Source of the DNA: Actinomadura rifamycini DSM 43936
GTDB taxonomy: Bacteria > Actinomycetota > Actinomycetes > Streptosporangiales > Streptosporangiaceae
DNA length: 64,000 nt
Direction: 5' to 3'
Assembly: GCF_000425065.1 (NCBI RefSeq)
Contig: NZ_AULB01000015.1
Location: 124,001 to 188,000 of the forward strand
The notes beneath the pieces are model-generated. The model was not told the DNA's origin. It did no database searches and saw only the letters and a program-made list of their open reading frames with translations. Shown in pieces: positions 23,986 through 32,663 of this stretch (its first letter is position 1; the number at the start of each line of letters is the position of its first letter). The translations under genes and the position numbers were made by a program.

Positions 23986-24004
23986 GGGGCGAGGGTTCGC
24001 ACTT

Positions 24005-24042
24005 CGCTTGACAAAGCGTACTTGCAAAAGACAAGCTACGCT
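24005..24042 (+). promoter_or_regulatory. Promoter/operator region of the DUF4287 gene
   Basis: CGCTT-GACA-AAGCG dyad containing a consensus -35 TTGACA. The best -10 is unclear: CAAGCT at 18 bases or TACGCT at 23 bases. Confidence 0.4.
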
Positions 24043-24062
24043 CGATCGAGAGGAGATCGGAC

Positions 24063-24269
24063 ATGAGCACATCGGCGAACGGCCCGGCGAGCTACTTCCC
24101 GGCGATCGAGAAGAAGTACGGGCGGCCCGTCCGGGAATGGGTCGACCTCATCCGCGCGTCGCCGCTGACCAAGCACATGGAGCTCGTCGCCTGGCTCAAG
24201 GACGAGCACGGGCTGGGGCACGGGCACGCGAACGCCCTCGTCGCCCACACCCTCGGCGAAGGGCGGTAG
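24063..24269 (+). CDS. Small DUF4287-domain protein
   Basis: 68 residues: ASYFPAIEKKYGRPVREWVDLI, LTKHMELVAWLKDEHGLGHGHANALVAH. This is the full DUF4287 domain, of unknown biochemical role. AGGAGA precedes the ATG. The upstream stretch (24001-24045) is markedly AT-richer than its surroundings and holds TTGACA (24008-24013) and the dyad CGCTT-GACA-AAGCG (24005-24018). Confidence 0.85.
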   Translation: MSTSANGPASYFPAIEKKYGRPVREWVDLIRASPLTKHMELVAWLKDEHGLGHGHANALVAHTLGEGR

Positions 24270-24314
24270 GGCCGTGTGAGCGGTTTGTGAGGGGGGCGGG
24301 CGAGGCTCGGCGGC

Positions 24315-25268
24315 ATGGAAAATGCCATCCGGGCCGAGGGCCTGGTCAAACGATTCGGGAAGACGGTCGCGCTGGACGGCGTCGGGCTGAGCGCGCGGCG
24401 CGGCACCGTGCTCGGGCTGCTCGGGCCGAACGGCGCCGGGAAGACGACGGCCGTGCGGATCCTCGCGACGCTGCTGCGGCCGGACGCCGGGACGGCGCGC
24501 GTGGGCGGGCTCGACGTCGTCCGCGACGAGGCGCGGGTGCGGCGGGCGATCGGGCTGACGGGGCAGTACGCGTCGGTCGACGAGGACCTGACGGCGGCGG
24601 AGAACCTCGTGCTCATCGGGCGGCTGCTCGACCTGCGCAAGGGCGACGCGCGCGCCCGCGCGGCGGAGCTGCTGGAGCGGTTCGAGCTGGCGGACGACGC
24701 GGGCCGGCGGGTGTCGGCGTTCTCGGGCGGGATGCGCCGCCGGCTCGACCTCGCGGCCTGCATGGTGGGGCGTCCGGCGGTGACGTTCCTGGACGAGCCG
24801 ACGACCGGGCTCGATCCGGGCCGCCGCGAGGACGTGTGGCGGATGATCCGGGCGATGACGGCGGACGGCGGGACGGTGCTGCTCACGACGCAGTACCTGG
24901 AGGAGGCGGACGCGCTCGCCGACGCCATCGTCGTGATCGACCGGGGCCGGGTGATCGCGGAGGGCACGCCCGCGGAGCTGAAGCGGGTCGCGGGCGGGCA
25001 GGCGATCACGGTGCGGCCGCGGGACCCCGGGCGGCTGGTGGAGGTCGCGGCGATCCTGAACGCGGTGTCGGGGCGGGCGGCCGAGTCGCCGCGCCGGGAC
25101 GTCCTGACGGTGCCGGTGGACGGCGAGGACGCGCTCGCCGAGACGGTCCGGCGGCTGGACGCGGCGGGCATCGCCGTCGTCGAGCTGTCGCTGCGGCTGC
25201 CGAGCCTGGACGAGGTGTTCTTCACCCTGACCGGCCACGGCGTGCTGAAGGAGGAGGCGGCGGTATGA
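24315..25268 (+). CDS. ABC transporter ATP-binding protein, DrrA-like
   Basis: 317 residues. Walker A GPNGAGKT, Q-loop GQYASVDEDLTAAENL, signature SGGMRRRLDLA, Walker B AVTFLDEPTTGLDP and switch His replaced by Gln in LLTTQYLEEADAL, which is normal in the DrrA group. The C-terminal extension (LRLPSLDEVFFTLTGHG) is the DrrA-type regulatory domain. It powers export of drugs or lipids with the next gene. The two genes overlap (ATGA). A SARP regulator gene is convergent downstream. Confidence 0.93.
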   Translation: MENAIRAEGLVKRFGKTVALDGVGLSARRGTVLGLLGPNGAGKTTAVRILATLLRPDAGTARVGGLDVVRDEARVRRAIGLTGQYASVDEDLTAAENLVLIGRLLDLRKGDARARAAELLERFELADDAGRRVSAFSGGMRRRLDLAACMVGRPAVTFLDEPTTGLDPGRREDVWRMIRAMTADGGTVLLTTQYLEEADALADAIVVIDRGRVIAEGTPAELKRVAGGQAITVRPRDPGRLVEVAAILNAVSGRAAESPRRDVLTVPVDGEDALAETVRRLDAAGIAVVELSLRLPSLDEVFFTLTGHGVLKEEAAV

Positions 25269-26080
25269 CCGACACCCTCGTCGGCCCGAGGACCCGCACG
25301 GCGGAACCGGGGGCGCGGCCGTTCGCACTGGCCCGGCACAGCCTGCTGCTCGCCGGGCGGAGCCTGACCAAGACGCGGCGCAACCCGGGCATCCTGCTGG
25401 ACGCGCTGTTCATGCCGATCATGTTCCTGCTGCTGTTCGTGTACCTGTTCGGCGGCGCAGTGTCCGGCTCCACCCGGGAGTACCTGCAGTACATCTTCCC
25501 GGGCGTCCTGGTGATGACGATGGTCCTCGCCGGGATGGTGTCGGTCGGCGTCGCCATCAACGTGGACGTCAAGAAGGGCGTGTTCGACCGGTTCCGGAGC
25601 CTGCCGATCGGACGGTCCGCGCCGCTGGTCGGGCTCGTCGTCAGCGACGGCCCCCGGTACGTCGTCACCGGCACCGTCCTGTTCGCGACCGGCTACCTGA
25701 TGGGGTTCCGGGTCGAGACGAACGCCGCGGCGGCGCTCGCGGCGGCGGGGCTCAGTGCGGCGCTCGGGTTCGCGCTGAGCTGGGTGAACGTGCTGGTCGG
25801 GGTGCTGATCAAGGAGGAGACCGTCGTGCAGACGGTGGCGTTCCTCGGCATCTTCCCGCTGACGTTCGGGACGAGCATGGCGGTGCCGACCGAGACGCTG
25901 CCGGGCTGGCTGCAGGCGTGGGTGGAGGTCAACCCGGTCGACAACGCGGTCGACGCCTGCCGCGGACTGCTCGTCGGCGGCCCGGTCGCGGACGCGGCGA
26001 CCGCGACGCTGCTGTGGGCGGCGGGCTTCCTCGCGGTGTTCGCGCCGCTGGCCGTGTACGCCTACCGGCGGCGGAGCTGA
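25265..26080 (+). CDS. ABC-2 type permease, DrrB-like
   Basis: 271 residues with six membrane helices. RSLTKTRRNPGILLDALFMPIMFLLLFVYLFGGA and the central GVFDRFRSLPIGRSAPLVG match DrrB-type exporters; NPVDNAVDACRGLLVGGP is a conserved C-terminal loop. It forms the membrane half of the exporter with the preceding ATPase. Its last 19 bases overlap the 3' end of the convergent SARP gene. Confidence 0.93.
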   Translation: MTDTLVGPRTRTAEPGARPFALARHSLLLAGRSLTKTRRNPGILLDALFMPIMFLLLFVYLFGGAVSGSTREYLQYIFPGVLVMTMVLAGMVSVGVAINVDVKKGVFDRFRSLPIGRSAPLVGLVVSDGPRYVVTGTVLFATGYLMGFRVETNAAAALAAAGLSAALGFALSWVNVLVGVLIKEETVVQTVAFLGIFPLTFGTSMAVPTETLPGWLQAWVEVNPVDNAVDACRGLLVGGPVADAATATLLWAAGFLAVFAPLAVYAYRRRS

Positions 26081-29000
26081 TCCTCCAGGAGGGCGAGCGC
26101 GCCGGGGAGGTCGAGCGCCGCGCCGCGCGCGCGGGCGTCCTCGAAGGCGCGCTCGCCCAGCGCGTCCCGCAGGCCGCGGGCGACGTGCGCGACATCGGGG
26201 TCGGCCTCGTCCGCGCCGCCGCGGAGGACGGACGCGGCGCCGAGCGCGGCCGCGGCGTCCGCGGGGCGGTCGGCGGCGCGCAGCCGGGCGACGCCGACCC
26301 CGGCGGACGCGGCGACGGGCATGTCGGGGCCCGCGACGGCCCCGGCGAGCGCGGCCCGCAGGTGGCGGCGGGCCGCGGCGCGTTCGCCGGCGCCGATCGC
26401 GAGGTGCGCGCGCGCCGTCGCCAGCAGGGACGGGTACTGCGGCCCTGAGGGCGCGCGTTCCAGTTCCCGTTCCGCGGCGGCGTAGTGCCGCTCGGCCTCG
26501 GCGGGGTCGCCGCCGTGCCGGGCCAGGTCGCCGAGCGCCAGCCGCGCGCCGACCAGGTGCCGGGCGGGCGTCGCGGCCTCCGGCGCGAGCAGGGCGGCCA
26601 GTTCGCGGCGCGCCCGGCCGGCGTCGCCCGACCGGGCGAGCACGACCGCCAGCATCACCCGCTGCCGTGCCGCCTCGCGCTCCTGCCCGAGCTCGCGCAG
26701 CAGCCCGATCGACTCCTCCAGCGCCGCGACGGCCGCGTCGTGGTCGCCGCCGCTCAGCTCCGTCGACGACGCGAACAGCAGCGCCATCGCGAGGCCGGCC
26801 CGCTCGCCGCTCTCCCGGTACGCGGCGACGGCGGCGGCCAGGTCGCGGTGCGCGGCGGCCAGGTCGCCCGCGTTCCCGTCGAGCATCGCGGCCATGACGT
26901 GGAGCGTCCCGCGCGTCCAGGCGTCCCGGCCGGGCAGCAGGCGGTCGACGGCGGCGCGGCCGCCCGCCGCGTCGTCGCGCAGCAGCGCGACCCCCGGCTC
27001 GACCAGCACCGCGAGCGGGCGCGCGTCCGGCCCCGGCGCCCGCGCCTCGATCAGCGGGTCGTCGCGCGCGGCGCCGCCCGCCAGCACGACGTTCAGCACG
27101 TACCCGCCGAGCGCCGCCGCCTCGGCGCCGTCCGGGACGGGCGTGCGGCGCGGGGTCTCCAGCGCGCCCTTGAGCCGCCGCGCGGCCTCGGCGTGGTCGC
27201 CCTGAATGGTCCAGAACACCGCGAGCGCCGCCGCCAGCCGGACGGCCGAGCCCGCGTCGCCGCGCTCCTCCGCGAACCGGAGGGCGGCGTGGACGTCGTC
27301 CTGCGCCTCGGTCAGCCGGGGGAGCCACGCGACCTGCCCGGCCCCGAGCAGGTGGGGCGCGGCCCGCTCGGCCGCCTCGACGACGTACGCGAGGTGCGCC
27401 GCCCGGACGGCGGCGGACTCGCCGCGCTCGGCCAGCCGCTCCCGCGCGTACTCCCGGATCGTCTCCAGCATCCGGAACCGCGGCTCGCCGCCGTCCACCG
27501 GCTGGAGCAGCGACCGGTCGGCGAGCGCGTCCAGGTCCTCCAGCGTCCCGCCGCCGACCCGCGCGGCCGCGTCCGGGACGATCACGCCGGGGAACACCGC
27601 GAGCCGTTCGGCGAACGCCCGCTCCCGCTCGTCCAGCAGGTCCCAGCTCCAGGCGACGACGGCGCGCAGCGTGCGGTGCCGGGGGGCGGCGCGGCCCCCG
27701 GTGAGCAGCCGGAACCGCTCGCCGAGCCGGTGCACGAGCTGCTCGGGCGTCATCGCGCGCAGCCGCGCCGCGGCCAGCTCGATCGCGAGCGGCAGCCCGT
27801 CCAGCCGCCGGCAGATCTCCGCGACGGCCGCCGCGCTCTCCGCCGCGTCGAACCCGGGGCGGACGGCCGCCGCGCGCTCCGCGAACAGCCGCGCCGCGTC
27901 GGGCCCGTCCAGCGGCGGCACCGGGCACAGCGCCTCGCCGTCGATGCCGAGCCGCTCCCGGCCCGTCGCCAGCACCCGCAGCTCCGGGCACGCGCCGAGC
28001 AGCCCGCCCGCCAGGTCGGCCGCCGCGTCCAGCACGTGCTCGCAGTTGTCGAGGACGAGCAGCGCCGCCGCGCCCGCGAGCGCCTCGGCGACCCGCTCCG
28101 GCCCCCGCACCCCGAGCGCGGCCGCGACCGCCCCGGGGACCTCGCCGCCCGCGGCGACCGCCGCCAGCTCCACGACCCACACCCCGCCCGGGAACCGCTC
28201 CGCGACCCGCTCCGCGACCGTCGTCGCCAACCGCGTCTTGCCCGCACCGCCCGGCCCGACGAGCGTGACGAGCCGTCCGTCCCACAGCCGCCGGGCGATC
28301 CACGCGCACTCGTCCTCCCGGCCGACGAACCCCGTCGCGGGCGCCCGCAGGTTGCCGCGCGGACGGGCCCGCGGCACCCGCAGGACGTCGAGGTACGCGG
28401 CCCGCGCCTCGTCGCCGGGATCCGCGCCCAGCTCGTCGGCCAGCACCCGCCGGAACTCCTCGTACACCGCGAGCGCCTCCGCCGGACGCCCGTCGCGGTG
28501 CAGCGCACGCACCAGCAGCGCCCGCACCCGCTCCCGCAGCGGATGCCGCGCCGCGAGCCCCTCCAGCTCGGCCGCGAGCGCGCCCGGGCCGGCGCCCGCG
28601 GCCAGCTCGGCGGCGATCCGGTCCTCGGTCGCGGCGAGCCGCAGCTCGCGGAGCCGGACGGCCTCGGCCGCGGCGAACGGGGCGTCCCCGGCGTCGGCGA
28701 GCGGGTCGCCGCGCCACAGGCCGAGCGCCTCGCCGAGCAGCGTCGCCGCCCGGCCGCCGTCCCCGCCGCGCAGCGCCCGCGCGCCCTCTCGCGCGAGCCG
28801 CTCGAACCGGTGCGCGTCCACCGCGTCCGGCGCGACGTCCAGCAGGTACCCGCCCGGCTCCGACCGCACCCGGCCGTCCGGCAGGGACCGCCGGAGCCGC
28901 GACACGAGCGCCTGCAGGGCGTGCGCGGGGTCGCCGGGGCCGCCGTCCGGCCACACGGCCCGGACGAGCGCGTCGCCCGTCACCGTCCGTCCGGGCTCCA

Positions 29001-29100
29001 GCGCAAGCCGCGCCACCAGCGCCCGCAGCCGCGCCCCGCCGACGGGCACCGCCGCCCCGCCGTCCGTGACCACCAGCGGCCCGAGGATCCCGACGAACAT
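26062..29100 (-). CDS. AfsR/SARP-type transcriptional regulator (large)
   Basis: 1012 residues. Domains in order: OmpR-like DNA-binding domain (about 1-95, GGARLRALVARLALEPGRTVTGDALVRAVWPD), bacterial transcriptional activator domain (about 100-235), NB-ARC-type ATPase with Walker A GPGGAGKT near residue 285 and Walker B LLVLDNCEH, then a winged-helix/TPR-like region to the end. SARPs bind direct repeats overlapping -35 regions to activate secondary-metabolite genes. ATG 29100. No biosynthetic cluster is visible nearby; the convergent DrrAB exporter is the only plausible local target. Confidence 0.9.
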   Translation of the reverse strand: MFVGILGPLVVTDGGAAVPVGGARLRALVARLALEPGRTVTGDALVRAVWPDGGPGDPAHALQALVSRLRRSLPDGRVRSEPGGYLLDVAPDAVDAHRFERLAREGARALRGGDGGRAATLLGEALGLWRGDPLADAGDAPFAAAEAVRLRELRLAATEDRIAAELAAGAGPGALAAELEGLAARHPLRERVRALLVRALHRDGRPAEALAVYEEFRRVLADELGADPGDEARAAYLDVLRVPRARPRGNLRAPATGFVGREDECAWIARRLWDGRLVTLVGPGGAGKTRLATTVAERVAERFPGGVWVVELAAVAAGGEVPGAVAAALGVRGPERVAEALAGAAALLVLDNCEHVLDAAADLAGGLLGACPELRVLATGRERLGIDGEALCPVPPLDGPDAARLFAERAAAVRPGFDAAESAAAVAEICRRLDGLPLAIELAAARLRAMTPEQLVHRLGERFRLLTGGRAAPRHRTLRAVVAWSWDLLDERERAFAERLAVFPGVIVPDAAARVGGGTLEDLDALADRSLLQPVDGGEPRFRMLETIREYARERLAERGESAAVRAAHLAYVVEAAERAAPHLLGAGQVAWLPRLTEAQDDVHAALRFAEERGDAGSAVRLAAALAVFWTIQGDHAEAARRLKGALETPRRTPVPDGAEAAALGGYVLNVVLAGGAARDDPLIEARAPGPDARPLAVLVEPGVALLRDDAAGGRAAVDRLLPGRDAWTRGTLHVMAAMLDGNAGDLAAAHRDLAAAVAAYRESGERAGLAMALLFASSTELSGGDHDAAVAALEESIGLLRELGQEREAARQRVMLAVVLARSGDAGRARRELAALLAPEAATPARHLVGARLALGDLARHGGDPAEAERHYAAAERELERAPSGPQYPSLLATARAHLAIGAGERAAARRHLRAALAGAVAGPDMPVAASAGVGVARLRAADRPADAAAALGAASVLRGGADEADPDVAHVARGLRDALGERAFEDARARGAALDLPGALALLEDQLRRR

Positions 29101-29228
29101 GCCCCCATTCTGGGCCGAGCCGCCCCCGGCCGCGCGCCCGTCCACGGCCTGTGGACGGGCGGGGGCCGGGGCCCCCGCGGCCCGGACGAACGGCCCGTCT
29201 CCCCCCTCCTGGAGACGGGACGTGCGGG

Positions 29229-29978
29229 TCAGGCGCCCTCGCGGGCGGCCTCGTGGAGCAGGACGAGCTGCTCGCAGACCTCGGTGATGTCGGCGACGGG
29301 CATGCGGACGAGTGCGCCGTCGCGGCCGCACCAGTGGAAGGCGGCGCGCTCGCACCAGACCGCGCGGCCGCCGACGGCGAGCCCTGCGGGGGCGGCCGGG
29401 GACGCGGTGAGGCCGCGGTCGGCGAGGAGGGCGCCCAGTTCCTCGACGGCGTGCGCGGGGTCGGCCGAGATGGGGCGGACGTGGCCGCCGCGGACCGGGA
29501 CGGCGAACCAGGTGGCCTTGCCGGAGACCTGCGGGGAGCGCAGCCGGGAGCGGGACGCGTGGTGGCCCCAGCGGCCGCCGGAGAGCATGTCGATGATGTC
29601 GAGGCCGCGGCCGTGCTCGGGCATCGGACCGGCGGACGTGCGGCGCCGCCAGCAGCGCAGCTCGTCGAAGATCTTGACGACGAGTTCCTGGCGGCCGCGG
29701 CCGTCGCCGCGGCGGTAGACCCAGAGTTCGGCGCCCGCGGACGGCTTGCGGCTGCCGTCGGCGGAGCGCGGGGTGCCGTGCAGGAGCGCGTTGGTGGCGA
29801 GTTCGCTGACCATCAGGGTGACGTCGTCCGCGTCCCGGACGCCGGCTTTCGGGAGCAGGTTCGCGACGTGCGCGCGCGCGACACCGGCGATCGTCTCGTC
29901 CGGGGGCAGGGGCAGGGCCGTGCAGCCGCCGTTCTCGAGGGTCCAGGGGACCCCGCACAGCGTCGCCGCCTTCGTCAT
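29229..29978 (-). CDS. AbaA-like ATP-binding regulatory protein
   Basis: 249 residues. A HATPase_c-like fold with N-box TLMVSELATNALLHG, D-box VKIFDELRCW and GRGLDIIDMLSG, followed by a 90-residue C-terminal part. This is the anti-sigma-like family found with WhiJ and DUF397 proteins in Streptomyces (AbaA-orfA type). ATG 29978 has GAGGTGG upstream; the GTG three codons earlier lacks a site. With the XRE and DUF397 genes upstream it forms a regulatory cassette, though separated from them by 455 bases and a strong hairpin. Confidence 0.82.
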   Translation of the reverse strand: MTKAATLCGVPWTLENGGCTALPLPPDETIAGVARAHVANLLPKAGVRDADDVTLMVSELATNALLHGTPRSADGSRKPSAGAELWVYRRGDGRGRQELVVKIFDELRCWRRRTSAGPMPEHGRGLDIIDMLSGGRWGHHASRSRLRSPQVSGKATWFAVPVRGGHVRPISADPAHAVEELGALLADRGLTASPAAPAGLAVGGRAVWCERAAFHWCGRDGALVRMPVADITEVCEQLVLLHEAAREGA

Positions 29979-30124
29979 GGTCGCCACCTCGGTGAAGTCG
30001 ATTGAGTTCTTCCGTGGCTACCGCCCACCGGCGCGTGGGAGCGGTAGGCGTTCCGGAGACGGCGGAGCCGAAATGCCTCTGACAATCTCGACATATGGCC
30101 CGCAGTTCCCGACTCGCTACCTGT

Positions 30125-30154
30125 GAATCGCAGATTCAGTGTCGCACATGCGAC
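30125..30154. promoter_or_regulatory. Two adjacent dyads
   Basis: GAATC-GCA-GATTC and GTCGC-ACAT-GCGAC, three bases apart, both perfect over five-base arms. Possible binding sites for the WhiJ-like XRE protein. Confidence 0.45.
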
Positions 30155-30171
30155 CGAACAAGGAGCCGAAC

Positions 30172-30192
30172 ATGAGCAAGGAATTCTGTTGA
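30172..30192 (+). CDS. Six-codon ORF with perfect ribosome site
   Basis: AAGGAG, six-base spacer, then ATG encoding MSKEFC and TGA. Too short for normal gene calling. Peptide genes this small are known in actinobacteria (for example biarylitide precursors), but no modifying enzyme lies on this strand, so it could be chance or a leader peptide. Confidence 0.25.
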   Translation: MSKEFC

Positions 30193-30322
30193 CGAGCGAG
30201 ATGTTCACTGATCCGGACCCCGGCCGTCATAATTCGCGCGGCCGTGATCGGACGGGCGCGTAACGGCGGGCGCCCGGGAGGCGCGGTGCACGCGCTGTAG
30301 CGTGGAGGACGCCTGAGAGGGG

Positions 30323-30374
30323 CCGCACACGGAAGATCCCCCAGGGGTGCAGCCCTGGGGGATCTCGTGTGCGG
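30323..30374 (-). terminator. Long hairpin downstream of the first DUF397 gene
   Basis: Two arms of about 22-24 bases with a small internal bulge; the core 13-bp stem (AGATCCCCCAGGG and its complement) is perfect. It lies 60 bases past the DUF397 stop and separates it from the AbaA-like gene. Confidence 0.8.
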
Positions 30375-30433
30375 CTTCGGGGCGGCCTCCGCGCGGGAGC
30401 GCCCGCGCCGCGGGTCCGTGCCGGCGGCCGCGG

Positions 30434-30631
30434 CTACCGGTCGTACCGGCCCGCCTTCACGTCGGCGAGGAACGCGGCGAACACCGGACGGGCGACGACG
30501 TGCGCGCCCGCCTCGGGCGCCGTGCTGTCGCGCACCCCGGTGGCCGCGTCGAGGTCGGCGACCTCGACGCAGGCGCCGTTGCTGCTGGCGCTCGCCGAAG
30601 CCTTGAACCACCGTGCCTGAGAGAGGTCCAT
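30434..30631 (-). CDS. DUF397 protein 1
   Basis: 65 residues from ATG 30631 (GAGGAG six bases upstream): WFKASASASSNGACVEVADLDAATGVRDS ... FAAFLADVKAGRYDR, the complete DUF397 domain. These small proteins pair with WhiJ-like XRE regulators and modulate their activity. The gene begins 17 bases after the stop of the XRE gene, so both share an mRNA. Confidence 0.92.
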   Translation of the reverse strand: MDLSQARWFKASASASSNGACVEVADLDAATGVRDSTAPEAGAHVVARPVFAAFLADVKAGRYDR

Positions 30632-30647
30632 CGCTGTCTCCTCGAGA

Positions 30648-31499
30648 TCACTCAAGTGTTGCCATGAGCTTGCTGATGTACGCGGCGCTGTCGGCCGGGC
30701 CGAGCGCCGACCGCTTGATCTGCTCGTAGATCAGCTCATACGCCTCCACGTTGTCGGCGGGATCGATGTGCTGGATGGCGGCGTCGGTCTCGAGGTAGGC
30801 CATGGGCGGCTCCCCGCCGGGGAACCGGAAGATGTGGAAGACCATCGCCATGCCGGGGTGCAGGCCGTCCTCGAAGCGGAGCAGCCGCAGCTCGACGTTG
30901 GGGCGCTCCGCCATCTTGAGCAGGTGCGCGAGCTGGGCGCGCCGCTCGTCGCCGTGCCCCCACTCGTACAGCAGCGCCGCCTCGGTGACGAGGGCCGTGA
31001 GCCGGGGCGCGGTGTCGCCGTCGCGCTCCAGGATCTGCTGGCGGCGCAGCCGGGCGCGCAGGGCGACCTCCCGCCATTCGGGCGGCTTCGACCCGTACGA
31101 CAGGAGCGTCTGCATGTACGGGACGGTCTGGAGCAGTCCGGGGACGAGCAGCGGCGTGTAGACGAGGATCTCGGAGGCGTCGTTCTCGAACCCGGGGAAC
31201 TCGACGCTCCCGTACACCTCGCCGTACTCGCGCCACCAGGCCCGGCGGCGGGCGCTGCGCGCGAGCTCCTGGAGCCGGTCGACGGTCTCGTCGTCGGCGC
31301 CGTAGAGGCGGGCGAGGTCGCGGATGTCGCTGAGCTCCGGACGGACCCACGTGTTCGCCTCGAACCGGCCGACCTTGCCGCGCCCCCAGCTGAGGCGGTC
31401 GCAGACCTGGTTGGCGGTGTAGCCGGACGCCTCGCGCAGCTCCTTCAGCCGCCGCGCCAGCGTCCACTTGGCGATGGTGGCCCCGTACGCGTCGCTCAC
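30648..31499 (-). CDS. WhiJ-like XRE-family regulator (Scr1/DUF5753 type)
   Basis: 283 residues. N-terminal XRE HTH (LARRLKELREASGYTANQVCDRLSWGRGKVGRFE) followed by a DUF5753 ligand/partner domain (ILVYTPLLVPGLLQTVPYMQTLL ... RARLRRQQILER). GTG 31499 is chosen because a GGAGGGAGG site lies nine bases ahead; the ATG at 31520 has none. These regulators act with DUF397 partners in development and antibiotic production in Streptomyces. Here it is flanked by two DUF397 genes. Confidence 0.92.
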   Translation of the reverse strand: MSDAYGATIAKWTLARRLKELREASGYTANQVCDRLSWGRGKVGRFEANTWVRPELSDIRDLARLYGADDETVDRLQELARSARRRAWWREYGEVYGSVEFPGFENDASEILVYTPLLVPGLLQTVPYMQTLLSYGSKPPEWREVALRARLRRQQILERDGDTAPRLTALVTEAALLYEWGHGDERRAQLAHLLKMAERPNVELRLLRFEDGLHPGMAMVFHIFRFPGGEPPMAYLETDAAIQHIDPADNVEAYELIYEQIKRSALGPADSAAYISKLMATLE

Positions 31500-31570
31500 G
31501 GGCGCCGCCTCCCTCCGCATGCCCGCGCCCGGCCGTCCGGGTCGCACCTGTGGATCACGATCGCGCGGGT

Positions 31571-31801
31571 TCAGTCCGCGACCCGGTCGAACTCTCCCTT
31601 CTTCGCACCGTCAAGGAAGCACGCCCACTCGCGCTCGTCGAACACTGACACGAGCCCGCCGGGCGCGCCGGTGCTGCGCAGCAGGGTCCACTCGCCCGCG
31701 AAGGCGACCTCTATGGCGCCGTCGGGCGTCGCGGAGCGCCGCCAGTCGAGGGCGTCGAGGTCGACGCCCAGCTCGGCCGCGGAAGGTTTGCGCACGTCCA
31801 T
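31571..31801 (-). CDS. DUF397 protein 2
   Basis: Up to 76 residues: LDALDWRRSATPDGAIEVAFAGEWTLLRS ... SVFDEREWACFLDGAKKGEFDRV, a DUF397 domain. The ATG at 31801 directly abuts the only GGAG site, so the GTG two codons later (31795), with six-base spacing, may be the true start. It lies between the XRE gene and the methyltransferase gene, all on one strand. Confidence 0.88.
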   Translation of the reverse strand: MDVRKPSAAELGVDLDALDWRRSATPDGAIEVAFAGEWTLLRSTGAPGGLVSVFDEREWACFLDGAKKGEFDRVAD

Positions 31802-31838
31802 CTCCTGTCTGGGGGCGGGGGGCGGGCGGTCCGGACGG

Positions 31839-32663
31839 CTAGGGCACGCGGGCGACCGCGCAGTAGCTCCACCGGGACCCGTCGCTGTCGGCCTCCTCGG
31901 CGTCCTCGGCGCCCCAGAAGCCGACGTAGGTGACCTCGGCCTTCGCCCCGTCGTACGGCGGGACGATCTCCAGGCCGTCGAAGTACCGCTCGATCTGCTC
32001 CCGGGTGCGGGTGTGCACGCCGGTGGGCGTCCCGGAGTAGATCTCCTGCACCGCCCGGACCCGCCATTCGGGCTGGAAGTCCTGGGTTCCGGCGGACAGG
32101 ACCAGGTAGCTGCCGGGCACCAGCCGCCGCATGTAGCGGGCGACGATGTCCCAGGGGTCCTCCTCGTCGGAGAGGAAGTGGGTGACCGCGACCAGCATCA
32201 TCGCGACCGGCCGCGAGAAGTCGATCAGCCGCCGCGTGTCGGGGTCGTCCAGGACGGCCTCGGGGTCGCGCAGGTCGCGCAGGACGACCGCGGTCTGCTC
32301 GTCGCCCTCCAGCAGCGCGTTCGCGTGGATCCGGACGATCGGGTCGTGGTCGACGTAGACGACCCGGGCGTCGGGGCGGACGGCGCGCGCGACCTGGTGC
32401 GTGTTGTTCTGCGTGGGGAGCCCGGCGCCGACGTCGACGAACTGGCGGACGCCCTGCTCGGCGACCCAGCGGACGGCGCGCTGCAGGAAGCCGCGGTTGG
32501 ACCACGCGACGTCCCGGATCTCCGGCACCTTCCGGTTGACCTCGGCTCCGGCCGCCCGGTCGGCCGCGTAGTTGAGCTCGCCGCCGAGGTAGTAGTCGTA
32601 CAGCCGGGCTGCGCTCGGGACCGAGACGTCCACGCCCGGCGGCGCCTCCTCGGTGTCGCTCAT
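31839..32663 (-). CDS. SAM-dependent methyltransferase (Methyltransf_19/DUF574)
   Basis: 274 residues. N-terminal VSVPSAARLYDYYLGGELNYAADRAAG is the family signature; the Rossmann motif I is VRQFVDVGAGLPTQNNTH, motif II VVYVDHDPIV. These proteins occur in many copies in actinomycetes, often beside WhiJ/DUF397 genes; substrates are unknown. ATG 32663 has GGAGG seven bases upstream. The promoter region (32664-32750) is AT-rich and includes the perfect palindrome TCACAA-C-TTGTGA. Confidence 0.9.
   Translation of the reverse strand: MSDTEEAPPGVDVSVPSAARLYDYYLGGELNYAADRAAGAEVNRKVPEIRDVAWSNRGFLQRAVRWVAEQGVRQFVDVGAGLPTQNNTHQVARAVRPDARVVYVDHDPIVRIHANALLEGDEQTAVVLRDLRDPEAVLDDPDTRRLIDFSRPVAMMLVAVTHFLSDEEDPWDIVARYMRRLVPGSYLVLSAGTQDFQPEWRVRAVQEIYSGTPTGVHTRTREQIERYFDGLEIVPPYDGAKAEVTYVGFWGAEDAEEADSDGSRWSYCAVARVP

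Larger units (their letters stand above)
29979..30433. other. 455-bp intergenic region in the WhiJ-like cluster
   Basis: AT-richer than its flanks. It holds two close dyads (GAATC-GCA-GATTC at 30125-30137 and GTCGC-ACAT-GCGAC at 30141-30154), a six-codon ORF with a perfect ribosome site (30172-30192) and a long hairpin (30323-30374). Promoters for the AbaA-like gene must lie here but no clear one was identified. Confidence 0.6.

Noticed and set aside
24092..28954. Minus-strand frame of about 1600 codons
   Set aside because: Passes through DrrAB and SARP in shadow frames without any domain; GC-rich DNA rarely has stops.
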